Source of the DNA: Neorhodopirellula pilleata
Lineage (GTDB): Bacteria; Planctomycetota; Planctomycetia; Pirellulales; Pirellulaceae
DNA: 64,000 nucleotides
NCBI RefSeq assembly: GCF_007859915.1
Contig: NZ_SJPM01000013.1
Coordinates: forward strand, 62,001-126,000
Reading direction: 5' to 3'
Shown: positions 37,291-45,016 of the stretch, in pieces
Layout: the number at the start of each line of letters is the position of its first letter
Numbering within the stretch: the stretch's first letter is position 1
Made by a program: the position numbers and the translations under genes
The notes under the pieces: generated by a model
Told to the model about the DNA's origin: nothing
Database searches by the model: none
What the model saw: the letters and a program-made list of their open reading frames with translations, nothing else

Positions 37291-38109
37291 ATGGTTGACG
37301 TACTTGATGGAGAACTTTCCGATGAGGAGTTGGCGGAGCTTCGTGAAGCCAAGCGAATTTTGGAACATACCGGAATTGCCGATCGACTGACCGAACTGGT
37401 CGGGGCGCCGATTACAGCGTCGCTGAAGATGTTGCCGGGCGTTGCCGAGAACGCGATCTACGCGGCAATCGAGAAGTCCCTGGGCATTGCACTGGATGTC
37501 GCGCTTCGAACGCTTGGCGATGACACGGTCAAAACGGGTAAACCTCGGTTATTGACGCATAAATTGCTTGCCGGATTGTCCGGCGCAGCCGGGGGAGCGT
37601 TGGGCGGAGCCACGATCGCAGCGGAACTGCCGGTCTCGACTGTCTTGATCCTCCGCAGCGTCGCCGATATCGCCCGCAGTGAGGGTGAAGACCTCTCGAG
37701 CGTGGAAGCAAGACTGGCGTGCTTGCAAGTTTTTGCCTTGGACCCGGGCGATAGCGACCAAATCGAAGACGACACCGAGATCGGGTACTTTGCCGTCCGC
37801 GCGGCGATGGCGAAACAAATCCGAGACGCGTCGCAATATGTGATCAAGCACGGGCTGTCGGATCGAGCGGCCCCGCCGCTGGTAAAATTGGTCAGCCAGA
37901 TCGGGAACCGGTTCGGAGTCGTGGTCAGCGAAAAGATCGCAGCGCAAGCGATTCCGGTCATCGGTGCCCTTGGCGGCGCATTGATCAATAGCTATTTCAT
38001 CGATCACTACCAAGACTTAGCTCGTGCCCATTTCACGATCCGGCGATTGGAGCGAACCCACGGAGAAGCATTGGTGCGGGAAGCGTATGGCACACTCGAA
38101 AAGGGCTAG
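37291..38109 (+). CDS. EcsC family protein
   Basis: This 272-residue protein has a good ribosome-binding site (GAAAGGACCGATGAC before ATG 37291). Hydrophobic, Gly/Ala-rich stretches such as GLSGAAGGALGGATIAAELP and AIPVIGALGGALINSYFID, with the central VSTVLILRSVADIARSEGED, match the EcsC family. This family is named after a protein encoded with the Bacillus EcsAB transporter; its function is unclear. No ABC transporter is adjacent here. It is divergent from the YqaE gene and near other stress-type small proteins. The TAG stop at 38107-38109 forms part of the next repeat element. Confidence 0.85.
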   Translation: MVDVLDGELSDEELAELREAKRILEHTGIADRLTELVGAPITASLKMLPGVAENAIYAAIEKSLGIALDVALRTLGDDTVKTGKPRLLTHKLLAGLSGAAGGALGGATIAAELPVSTVLILRSVADIARSEGEDLSSVEARLACLQVFALDPGDSDQIEDDTEIGYFAVRAAMAKQIRDASQYVIKHGLSDRAAPPLVKLVSQIGNRFGVVVSEKIAAQAIPVIGALGGALINSYFIDHYQDLARAHFTIRRLERTHGEALVREAYGTLEKG

Positions 38110-38581
38110 TGCTTTGTCTAGATTCCACTTTAGGGTTGGCAACATTAGCCGTTTGGGTGCAACCGAGCTGTTGATTTAGTTTGCATCGCAACCCGAAGCG
38201 TGAGCGAGGGATACATACAGAGGATTTAATAGCGATCAATCCCTCGCTGACGCTTCGGGTTACGATTAAATCAACAGCCCGATAGCGGGCTGTTGGTCTA
38301 ATCCGAATCGAAACCCGAAGCGTGAGTTTTGATGCTGCGTTTTTTTCGTAACCCGCTGCGTAAGCGAGGGATAATTGATATTGACTCATCCCTCGCTTAC
38401 GCGTCGGGTTACGATAAACCAATGCCACAGGCAAAAGCGCAACTTCAAAAAGCGTGAGCGAGGGATATATAAAGAGAATTCAATGGCGTTGAATCCCTCG
38501 CTCACGCTTCGGGTTACGATTAACTCAAAAGCTCGCTAGGGTGTTCGGCTCACTCCAAGATTGAATCAGAATCGAGCACTA
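38106..38581. repeat. Composite repeat element with TAGTGCT ends and three REP-like hairpins
   Basis: The ends are TAGTGCT (38107-38113) and AGCACTA (38575-38581). Inside are hairpins of the AACCCGAAGCGTGAGCG family. Hairpin arms are 38188-38212 with 38239-38264, and 38348-38372 with 38388-38412. A third has a shortened left arm about 38450-38467 and right arm 38492-38517. A lone arm lies near 38306-38326. Both outer genes (EcsC, and DUF4142 on the other strand) end with TAG codons supplied by the element ends. Confidence 0.75.
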
Positions 38582-39283
38582 AGATCGATCGCTCGATTGT
38601 TTGTTGCTGCGATCGTCTTCCAGCTTTTTCGCAAGGTCCTTAGCTTTCTTAAGATGTTTTTCCACCTTTTTGCTCATTTCTTGAGCGACCGATTGCAATT
38701 CATTCGGTCCGGTGCTTTCGATCGCTTTGAGCTCGGCCAACATCATCGTATGGGCAACGGACTGTTGCCCGAGAAATGCCATGTTGAAGTCTTGGCCTTC
38801 GTAATTGCTGAGCATCTCTTTGATCATCATAAGAGCATTTTCGCTCGCTTGATCGACGACCTGGCACAACGCCTGCGGCACCATCGGCGAACCAACGGTT
38901 GTGGGTGAAGTCGCTTTAGTCGCAGATTTCATGTTCGTCAGTTGCTTCAATTTTTGCTGGCAGGCTTGGTGGTCCTGTACGAGCGTCTGCGCGAACTGCT
39001 TGACGTCGTCGTTGTCGGTCTTCTCGATCGCCATCTTGGCCAGTTCGATCTCCGCTTGGTTGGCTTTGTGTAGTTTCTTGACGATCGCTTCCTTCACCGT
39101 CAACCCCTGCTGGTTGTTATCCGCAGAAGCTCGGCGAGCTTCATAGCGTTCGGATTGGTTGATTTGCGATCCGGGAAGGTCAACCGGTGGCGTGCCTGCA
39201 TTTTGCTGAGCACGAAGCGGTGAGAGGGTGCACAGCGTAGCGAAAGCAACGGTAGCGAGTGCAAAGCGAGTCTTTGACATCAT
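38579..39283 (-). CDS. DUF4142 exported protein
   Basis: ATG 39283 (next ATG 39280) is preceded by CAGGAACTCG on its strand and followed by a signal peptide (RFALATVAFATLCTLSPLRA), giving 234 residues. The helical body KKLHKANQAEIELAKMAIEK...VKQFAQTLVQDHQACQQKL matches DUF4142, a ferritin-like four-helix family of periplasmic proteins of unknown role, often stress related. The C-terminus is rich in Lys, Asp and Ser. The TAG stop lies in the right end of the 38.1-38.6 kb repeat element. Confidence 0.87.
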   Translation of the reverse strand: MMSKTRFALATVAFATLCTLSPLRAQQNAGTPPVDLPGSQINQSERYEARRASADNNQQGLTVKEAIVKKLHKANQAEIELAKMAIEKTDNDDVKQFAQTLVQDHQACQQKLKQLTNMKSATKATSPTTVGSPMVPQALCQVVDQASENALMMIKEMLSNYEGQDFNMAFLGQQSVAHTMMLAELKAIESTGPNELQSVAQEMSKKVEKHLKKAKDLAKKLEDDRSNKQSSDRS

Positions 39284-39540
39284 CGAGTTCCTGAATGTCG
39301 GAGAGGGGAAACGCCGGGACAACGGTGCCTGCGGCGTTCACTCTGAGAGAAGCATTCGTCATACCCTTCGAATCCACTTCATGGAGTTTTCATTCGCCGG
39401 CCAATGGCATGAGATTCGCAACGTTAAGTTCACAGACGAAGCAAGATGAACAAGCCAGAGCTGATCAAATCGATCCGCCGATCAAACTGAATCCCGATAT
39501 CTCACGTCACTACTGAAGTCGAATCCCAAGGAAACCAACC

Positions 39541-39984
39541 ATGAGTACAGAATCCAAGATTGAAGAAACCAGTGAGTTCAAGTGGATGCAGGTCCGCGAA
39601 GCGATCACCCAACGCTGGCCGCATCTCAACCGCGATGAGCTGGTCGATTGTCCAAATGACGAAAAGCAGCTCGTCGAGTTTATTTCGCAACGGGTGGACG
39701 CCAGTGACGATGAAATCAACTCGGTTGTCAACGAGTTTGCTCCGCACGAGACAATGGTCGACCGGGTTAGCCAAGTCGCAGGTGATCAGTGGTCTCACGC
39801 GAGTGAATCGGCTCAGTTGGCCTACATGCGAGCCGACGAGTGCATTGCCAGCCGACCGACCGAATCGGTACTTGCCAGTTTCGTCGCCGGCATCCTCGTC
39901 GGAGCCGCCGTGACCGCACTATACATGCAGTCGACCCCCGAACCCAGTTTGTGGGATCGGATGAAAGATCGGTCTTGGTCATAA
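39541..39984 (+). CDS. Small tail-anchored protein resembling DUF883/YqjD-ElaB
   Basis: The 147-residue product has a good ribosome-binding site (AAGGAAACCAACC before ATG 39541). The N-terminal part (FKWMQVREAITQRWPHLNRDEL...EFISQRV) has the look of CsbD-like stress proteins. The C-terminal part has a helix and a Gly/Ala-rich membrane segment (VLASFVAGILVGAAVTALYM, about 108-130), as in the ElaB/YqjD/DUF883 ribosome-tethering group. The combination is assigned by resemblance only. It lies among other stress-type small genes. Confidence 0.7.
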   Translation: MSTESKIEETSEFKWMQVREAITQRWPHLNRDELVDCPNDEKQLVEFISQRVDASDDEINSVVNEFAPHETMVDRVSQVAGDQWSHASESAQLAYMRADECIASRPTESVLASFVAGILVGAAVTALYMQSTPEPSLWDRMKDRSWS

Positions 39985-39986
39985 CG

Positions 39987-40085
39987 ATGTTTGCGTTCTT
40001 TTCCAATCGGCTCGGCTGTATCGGATCGCTGATCGTTTCCGTCATCGGAACCGTGCTCTTGTTGCTATTGTTTGGCGGACTGTAG
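39987..40085 (+). CDS. 32-residue single-helix membrane protein
   Basis: ATG 39987 follows the previous stop by 2 bp and encodes MFAFFSNRLGCIGSLIVSVI plus a further Leu-rich 12 residues, stopping at TAG 40083-40085. Nearly all of it is one hydrophobic helix. Position directly after the tail-anchored gene suggests translational coupling. No family is assigned; small membrane proteins of this length are often missed by gene callers. No separate ribosome-binding site is obvious. Confidence 0.45.
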   Translation: MFAFFSNRLGCIGSLIVSVIGTVLLLLLFGGL

Positions 40086-40199
40086 GGTCGTGCGGCGCTG
40101 AGTCTGTTTCGCGGGGGTCTGTTTCGCGGGCGCGAGGCAATTGTTATTCTTGGGAGCTTGATGACTCATCCGTAGCTCCCTGAAACTCTGGCCAACCCA

Positions 40200-41822
40200 A
40201 TGCCTTCGATCACGTCCAGTCCGCAATGGAACGCTTTGCAAGATCATTATGCGTCGATCAAGGATGTGCATCTGCGAGATTTTTTCCGAGAGGATGAATC
40301 TCGCGGACGTCAGATGACGATCGAGGCGGCGGGCTTGTACCTCGACTATTCCAAAAACCGCATCAATCGCCAAACCCTTGACTTGCTCATCAACCTTGCC
40401 GATTCGCAAGGGCTCCCCGGCAAGATCGAAGCAATGTTCACCGGTGAGAAGATCAACCTGACCGAGAACCGAGCCGTCCTGCATACCGCACTGCGAGCGC
40501 CGAAAGAGATGTCGTTGGTTGTTGATGGTGTGGATGTTGTTCCGGAAGTCCACGCGGTGCTCGAGAAGATGTCCGCGTTCAGTCAACGGGTTCGGTCGGG
40601 TGCTTGGAAAGGGCACACCGGTAAACCAATTAAAAACATCGTTAACATCGGAATCGGCGGCTCTGACCTTGGTCCGGTGATGGCGTACGAGGCCTTGAAA
40701 CACTTCAGTGATCGCAACTTGACCGTCCGGTTCGTCAGCAATGTCGACGCCACTGACTTTGCCGAGGCCACTCAAGATTTAGATCCGACCGAAACCCTGT
40801 TCATCGTCGCATCGAAAACGTTCACGACGATCGAAACGATGACCAATGCGGAGACCGCCCGCGAGTGGTTATTGCGATCCGTTGGTGGCGACCAGTCGGC
40901 CACCGCCAAACACTTCGTCGCCTTATCGACGAACGCAGAAAAGGTTTCGGCATTCGGCATCGACACGGACAACATGTTCGAGTTCTGGGATTGGGTTGGC
41001 GGTCGCTATTCGATGGATTCGGCGATCGGACTATCCACGATGCTCGCGATCGGCCCGGAAGGATTCTCGGAGATGCTAGCCGGATTCCATGAAATGGACC
41101 AACACTTTCGAACCGCTCCGGCTCGGAAAAACTTGCCGGTGGTGATGGCTTTATTGTCGGTTTGGTATTCCAACTTCTTCGGCGTCGAAACCTGTGCGGT
41201 CTTGCCCTACGAGCAATATCTCAAGCGTTTCCCGGCGTACTTGCAGCAACTGACGATGGAAAGCAATGGCAAATACGTGACCGTCGCCGGTGAGAAAGTG
41301 GACTATGAAACGGGTCTGATTTATTGGGGCGAACCGGGCACCAATGGACAGCACTCGTTCTACCAACTCATTCATCAGGGAACTCGTTTGATTCCCTGTG
41401 ATTTCATCGCGTTTGCGAAATCGCTCAATCCGATCGGTTCGCATCAAGACATTTTGATCGCCAACGTTCTCGCGCAAAGCGAGGCCTTAGCTTTCGGCAA
41501 AACTGCGGACGAAGTTCGATCCGAAGGCACCGAAGACTGGCTCGTGCCACATCGCGTTTTTGAAGGAAACCGACCTTCCAATACGTTGTTCGGTGAGTCG
41601 ATGTCTCCGTCGATGCTGGGCAAATTGGTAGCTTTGTACGAACACAGTGTCTACGTCCAGAGTGTGATTTGGGATCTCGACGCGTTCGACCAGTGGGGCG
41701 TGGAGTTAGGCAAAGTCCTGGCCAAGAACATCATCCCTGAACTTGACGCCGATGGCGGCGAGTTGAATCACGACAGTAGCACGAACGCGTTGATCGAGCG
41801 TTACCGCAAGATGAAGGCGTAA
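40200..41822 (+). CDS. pgi: Glucose-6-phosphate isomerase
   Basis: This 540-residue protein has the usual length for bacterial Pgi. IGIGGSDLGPVMAYEAL (phosphosugar-binding region), WVGGRYSMDSAIGLS, EPGTNGQHSFYQLIHQG and the C-terminal signature FDQWGVELGKVLAKN are all present. It catalyses the reversible conversion of glucose 6-phosphate to fructose 6-phosphate in the cytosol, for glycolysis and gluconeogenesis. The start is ATG 40200. It stands alone, with no glycolytic neighbours. All expected catalytic motifs appear intact. Confidence 0.98.
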   Translation: MPSITSSPQWNALQDHYASIKDVHLRDFFREDESRGRQMTIEAAGLYLDYSKNRINRQTLDLLINLADSQGLPGKIEAMFTGEKINLTENRAVLHTALRAPKEMSLVVDGVDVVPEVHAVLEKMSAFSQRVRSGAWKGHTGKPIKNIVNIGIGGSDLGPVMAYEALKHFSDRNLTVRFVSNVDATDFAEATQDLDPTETLFIVASKTFTTIETMTNAETAREWLLRSVGGDQSATAKHFVALSTNAEKVSAFGIDTDNMFEFWDWVGGRYSMDSAIGLSTMLAIGPEGFSEMLAGFHEMDQHFRTAPARKNLPVVMALLSVWYSNFFGVETCAVLPYEQYLKRFPAYLQQLTMESNGKYVTVAGEKVDYETGLIYWGEPGTNGQHSFYQLIHQGTRLIPCDFIAFAKSLNPIGSHQDILIANVLAQSEALAFGKTADEVRSEGTEDWLVPHRVFEGNRPSNTLFGESMSPSMLGKLVALYEHSVYVQSVIWDLDAFDQWGVELGKVLAKNIIPELDADGGELNHDSSTNALIERYRKMKA

Positions 41823-41948
41823 AGCCGGAAACGGAATCGCCCAAACAAAGCAGACGATGCAGTGAAATCCGCTTCCGTGAGGAAAACGCTAACGCTTGCC
41901 GAAACGACGCGTCTGACAAAAGTCCAAATGAGTTCACTGCGGGCTCAA

Positions 41949-42010
41949 TGGTAACCCGCAGCGTGAGCGAGGGATGAGCAGGAATCCCTCGCTTACGCTG
42001 CGGGTTACCA
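41949..42010. repeat. REP-like hairpin, short-loop type
   Basis: Arms 41949-41975 and 41983-42010 (core AACCCGCAGCGTGAGCGAG) pair with one mismatch around a short GAGCAGGA-type loop. It lies between the convergent pgi and SGNH-hydrolase genes and could serve as a bidirectional terminator. Confidence 0.8.
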
Positions 42011-42024
42011 TTGTCGATTCCGTC

Positions 42025-42903
42025 CTACGAGCCGGAGAGGACTTCATCTAGGCGGCGTTTGATCAAGGAAGCCCAAATCGCGTAACCAGCTTCGTTTTGA
42101 TGTAGCCGATCGTCACGGAAGAACTCCGCTCGAGGCTGGTCGTCCCGGTCCATGTAAAACTCGGCGGTGGCGACGAAGTAGGTGTTCGGTTCGGTCAGGG
42201 CGATCTCTCTTATCTTCCCGTTGAGTTCGCGGATCTTGGACCAGGCGTCAAAACGCGACGGCGTCGGCGTGACTTCGACCAATAGAATCGCGGCTTGCGG
42301 TTGGTGTTCCCGGGCAGTCCGGACGATGGCCCGTACCCATTTTTCGACGGCCTCGACTTCGTGATCGGATTGACCGCCCGTGATGTCGTTGGCGACAAAG
42401 ATCACGGCTGCGCGAAATTCGTGGGGGACGATCAAACGTCGAGAATAGACCAACAGATCGCTGTATTTCGCTCCACCGTATCCGCGCCGGATGACTGGAT
42501 ACGGGGCCAAGGCACCGGCCGCGTTTTCCCACAACCGGATACTACTGCTGCCGAGCAGCAAAACGGCGTTTTGCGGGTCAGGCTCGTCTTGGTCCTTTTG
42601 TTCGAGTTTTTGGATTTCGTCATCCCATTTCTCGACGGCGATCTTGAGCTGCCCCAGCGTCAAAAGTTCCCAATTCGGATCGTTTGCGGCTTTGGAATCA
42701 ACTTCTGATTCGCGCTTCGGCTCGACGGCGGGCTCAACTGGGGGCTCGACTGGGGCTTCGATCTGCGAATTAACTGACGACGCCTCTTGAGACCAAGCCG
42801 GCCCAATTCCCTGGGCCATCAAGGTGCCTGTCACGGCAATCAAAATGAGGCAGCGACAGGCATGTAAAAATAGGCGAAATAGCGGGTTGGTCGTGATACA
42901 CAT
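42025..42903 (-). CDS. Exported SGNH/GDSL-type hydrolase
   Basis: This is a 292-residue protein with an N-terminal signal (ACRCLILIAVTGTLMAQGIG) and a Glu/Pro/Val-rich linker (about 44-62). SGNH blocks are visible: block I VLLLGSSSIRLWEN (nucleophile Ser in GSSS), block II RRGYGGAKYSD, block III FVANDITGG and block V DRLHQNEAGYAIW with Asp and His. This suggests an esterase or carbohydrate deacetylase in the periplasm. A substrate cannot be named. The start is ATG 42903. The gene is bounded on both sides by REP-like hairpins. Confidence 0.85.
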   Translation of the reverse strand: MCITTNPLFRLFLHACRCLILIAVTGTLMAQGIGPAWSQEASSVNSQIEAPVEPPVEPAVEPKRESEVDSKAANDPNWELLTLGQLKIAVEKWDDEIQKLEQKDQDEPDPQNAVLLLGSSSIRLWENAAGALAPYPVIRRGYGGAKYSDLLVYSRRLIVPHEFRAAVIFVANDITGGQSDHEVEAVEKWVRAIVRTAREHQPQAAILLVEVTPTPSRFDAWSKIRELNGKIREIALTEPNTYFVATAEFYMDRDDQPRAEFFRDDRLHQNEAGYAIWASLIKRRLDEVLSGS

Positions 42904-43310
42904 GAGGATTTCTCAAAGGGAATTCAGTCGTGGAGAATAAATACTTTACCATCCCATGAACCATCGGTGGACGCGCCCGAGAAAACTCAAATGAGCTGAT
43001 TTCCCGCTCAATCGTAACCCGCAGCATAAGCGAGGGATCAGCAGGAATCCCTCGCTCCCACTCCGGGTTACTTTTGTCGATTTCCTCTCCGTGGTGTCAA
43101 CTTTCGGTCGCCGCCACGAGGATCCCTTATCCATTCCCGCTCTTGATCGCTGAAAAACTCCCAGATTGTCCCCGCCTTGTCACTTGCTTGCCGATCGCGA
43201 ACACTGTTATGAACAAGCTCGTGTTGGCTACGAAGCTCACCGCACCGATTGGGCGTTCTTGGTTAGCCGCGAGATGGTCGCCCGTGTTTCCCCCTGAAGG
43301 TATTTATCGA
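42904..43310. other. Gene-free stretch upstream of clpP
   Basis: This lies between the divergent SGNH and clpP genes. It contains one REP-like hairpin (43013-43072) and a fragment of the GGTCGCCGCCAC repeat near 43107. The frame of clpP is open through the right part, but it has no ClpP similarity before 43311. Promoters for both genes are expected; none was identified. Confidence 0.5.
43013..43072. repeat. REP-like hairpin, short-loop type
   Basis: Arms 43013-43039 and 43047-43072 are related to the ATCCCTCGCTTACGC family, with a CAGCAGGA-like loop. The pairing is less perfect than at 41949-42010, with mismatches around CTCCCACTCC. Confidence 0.7.
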
Positions 43311-43985
43311 ATGTCCGATCCGTTTGGTTACTCGTCTCACATGATCGCCGGTGGCGTCGATTCGATGTCCGATCATCGCATGGCCGCCAGTTACGCTTCC
43401 CAGAGTTACCAACGCCAGCGTCAGATGACGCTCGGCGACTTGTTGCTCGAAAACCGGATCGTGTTTTTGCAGGGCGAAATCCATTACGCCAATGCCAACG
43501 AAATCGTGATGAAGCTGTTGTACTTGCAGAGCGAAAATCGCCGCAAGGACATCCACTTTTACATCAATTCGCCGGGCGGTAGTGTGACCGCGACCTTGGC
43601 GATCTACGACACGATGCAAATGGTTTCTTGCCCCGTGGCGACTTATTGTGTCGGCGAAGCGTGCAGCGGTGCGGCCGTATTGTTGGTCGGTGGTGCTAAA
43701 GGCAAACGATTCTGTTTGCCCAATAGTCGGGTGATGATGCACCAACCGATGGGCGGCGTTTCGGGCCAGATTAGCGATATTGAAATTCAAGCGTCGGAAA
43801 TGTTCCGATACCGCGACAAGCTGAATCAAATCATCAGTAGTCACAGTGGCAAGTCGATCGAACAGATCGCCAAAGACACCGACCGTGACTTCTTCTTGTC
43901 AGCCGAAGAGGCCAAGGAGTACGGTCTCGTCGATGACCTACTTAAGGGCGAACCGCTCGAAGAAGAAGAGAAAGAAGAAGCCTGA
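43311..43985 (+). CDS. clpP: ATP-dependent Clp protease proteolytic subunit, variant copy
   Basis: ATG 43311 (MSDPFGYSSHM) is preceded by GAAGGTATTT and gives 224 residues; the frame is open upstream but not ClpP-like. The core includes FYINSPGGSVTATLAIYDTM, the active-site region CVGEACSGAAVLLVGGAKGK, MMHQPMGG with the catalytic His, and EAKEYGLVDDLL with the Asp. The nucleophile Ser aligns, but the usual ASMGA context is CSGAA, so the peptide-binding pocket may differ. ClpP forms a double heptameric ring with ClpX or ClpA. A second clpP follows 59 bp downstream; mixed rings are possible. Confidence 0.93.
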   Translation: MSDPFGYSSHMIAGGVDSMSDHRMAASYASQSYQRQRQMTLGDLLLENRIVFLQGEIHYANANEIVMKLLYLQSENRRKDIHFYINSPGGSVTATLAIYDTMQMVSCPVATYCVGEACSGAAVLLVGGAKGKRFCLPNSRVMMHQPMGGVSGQISDIEIQASEMFRYRDKLNQIISSHSGKSIEQIAKDTDRDFFLSAEEAKEYGLVDDLLKGEPLEEEEKEEA

Positions 43986-44044
43986 GACGCTCTTCGTCGG
44001 TACCATTTCCTAACCATCCAATCCCGCATCCGAAAGATTTTCCC

Positions 44045-44638
44045 ATGCCAATCATCCCTTACGTCGTCGAGAGCAACGGTCGCGAAGAACGCACGTACGA
44101 TATTTACAGCCGCTTGCTCAAGGATCGAATCATTTTCTTGGGTCAACAGGTTGACGATCAAATCAGCAACGCGCTCGTCGCGCAAATGCTATTCTTGCAA
44201 TCGGATGATCCCAAAGCGGACATCCACATGTACATCAATTCTCCCGGCGGTAGCATCACCGCTGGCATGGCGATTTACGACACGATGCAATTCGTCAGCT
44301 GCGATGTGGCGACGTATTGCATCGGCCAAGCTGCGTCGATGGGTGCGGTCTTGCTGACCGCCGGTGCCAAAGGCAAGCGATACTCGCTGCCCAACGCCCG
44401 AATCATGATCCACCAACCGCTCGCCGGGATGCAGGGCACGGCCCGTGAGGTCGAAATTCACGTCGGTGAACTACGACGGATTAAACAACGGATGAACGAA
44501 ATCATGATCGAACATACCGGCCACTCGCTCGAGAAGATCGAGGAAGATACCGACCGAGACCGATTCATGTCGGCCGACGAAGCGTGTCAGTACGGCTTGA
44601 TCGACAAGGTTGTTAGTAAAGTGACCGACAAGATGTAA
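44045..44638 (+). CDS. clpP: ATP-dependent Clp protease proteolytic subunit, canonical copy
   Basis: This 197-residue protein has the standard length. Motifs are YINSPGGSITAGMAIYDTMQ, CIGQAASMGAVLLTAGAKGK (catalytic Ser), IMIHQPLAG (His) and DEACQYGLIDKV (Asp). It is the canonical partner of the variant clpP upstream; the two probably share a transcript. It degrades unfolded or tagged proteins with a Clp ATPase. No clpX or tig gene lies beside it. The frame starts at ATG 44045. Confidence 0.97.
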   Translation: MPIIPYVVESNGREERTYDIYSRLLKDRIIFLGQQVDDQISNALVAQMLFLQSDDPKADIHMYINSPGGSITAGMAIYDTMQFVSCDVATYCIGQAASMGAVLLTAGAKGKRYSLPNARIMIHQPLAGMQGTAREVEIHVGELRRIKQRMNEIMIEHTGHSLEKIEEDTDRDRFMSADEACQYGLIDKVVSKVTDKM

Positions 44639-44702
44639 GGGTTTGAGGTTGACAGGTTTGCAGGCTTGCAGGTTAACAGGTTGGCTTTGTCGCTCGTGAT
44701 TT

Positions 44703-44775
44703 GCCCCCTTCGTCTAGTGGCCCAGGACGTCGGCTCATCCAGTCGGAAACGCTCGTTCGAATCGGGCAGGGGGTA
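44703..44775 (+). pseudogene. tRNA-Glu-like locus with aberrant anticodon loop
   Basis: The 73-nt sequence folds as a full cloverleaf: acceptor GCCCCCT/AGGGGGT, D arm GTCT/GGAC, anticodon stem TCGGC/GTCGG (two wobble pairs), T arm GCTCG-TTCGAAT-CGGGC. The acceptor and D arms are those of tRNA-Glu. The anticodon loop is TCATCCA, giving position 33 = C and positions 34-36 = ATC instead of TTC. A normal tRNA needs T33, so decoding is doubtful. CCA is not encoded. It is either a decayed tRNA-Glu or a tRNA-like RNA with another use. It lies just after clpP. Confidence 0.6.
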
Positions 44776-44787
44776 ATCCGCCATTGG

Positions 44788-44995
44788 TAGGCTGGGTGGA
44801 GGAGAGCTCTGGCGACGAACACCCGGCAGCTACACTGTAGGCTGGGTGGAGGAGCGCTTTGGCGACGAACACCCGGCATCGGGACGAGAACACCCGGCAT
44901 TGGGACAATTGGTCGATGGCAATTGACCAGATGCCATGCACTCGAGAATCACGAACATGCCGGGTCTCCGCCGAAGCGGCTTCGACCCAGCCTAC
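44788..44995. repeat. Tandem and inverted copies of a 37-43 bp palindrome-rich repeat
   Basis: Two direct copies (44788-44830 and 44837-44878) contain GTAGGCTGGGTGGAGGAG and CGACGAACACCCGGCA. A partial third (ACACCCGGCAT) follows. A related inverted copy lies at 44959-44995 (GCCGGGTCTCCGCCGAAGCG). The last recurs at 55859-55895 with two mismatches. No coding content was found. Confidence 0.75.
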
Positions 44996-45016
44996 GTGGT
45001 GACTATGAAATCTGGG

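Noticed and set aside
38033..38434. 133-codon minus-strand ORF with NPTRKRG-like segments
   Set aside because: It is a reading of the REP-like hairpins (SLAYAAGY-type translations) and overlaps the EcsC gene.
44187..44461. Minus-strand ORFs opposite the clpP genes
   Set aside because: They are antisense shadows of strongly conserved clpP coding sequence.
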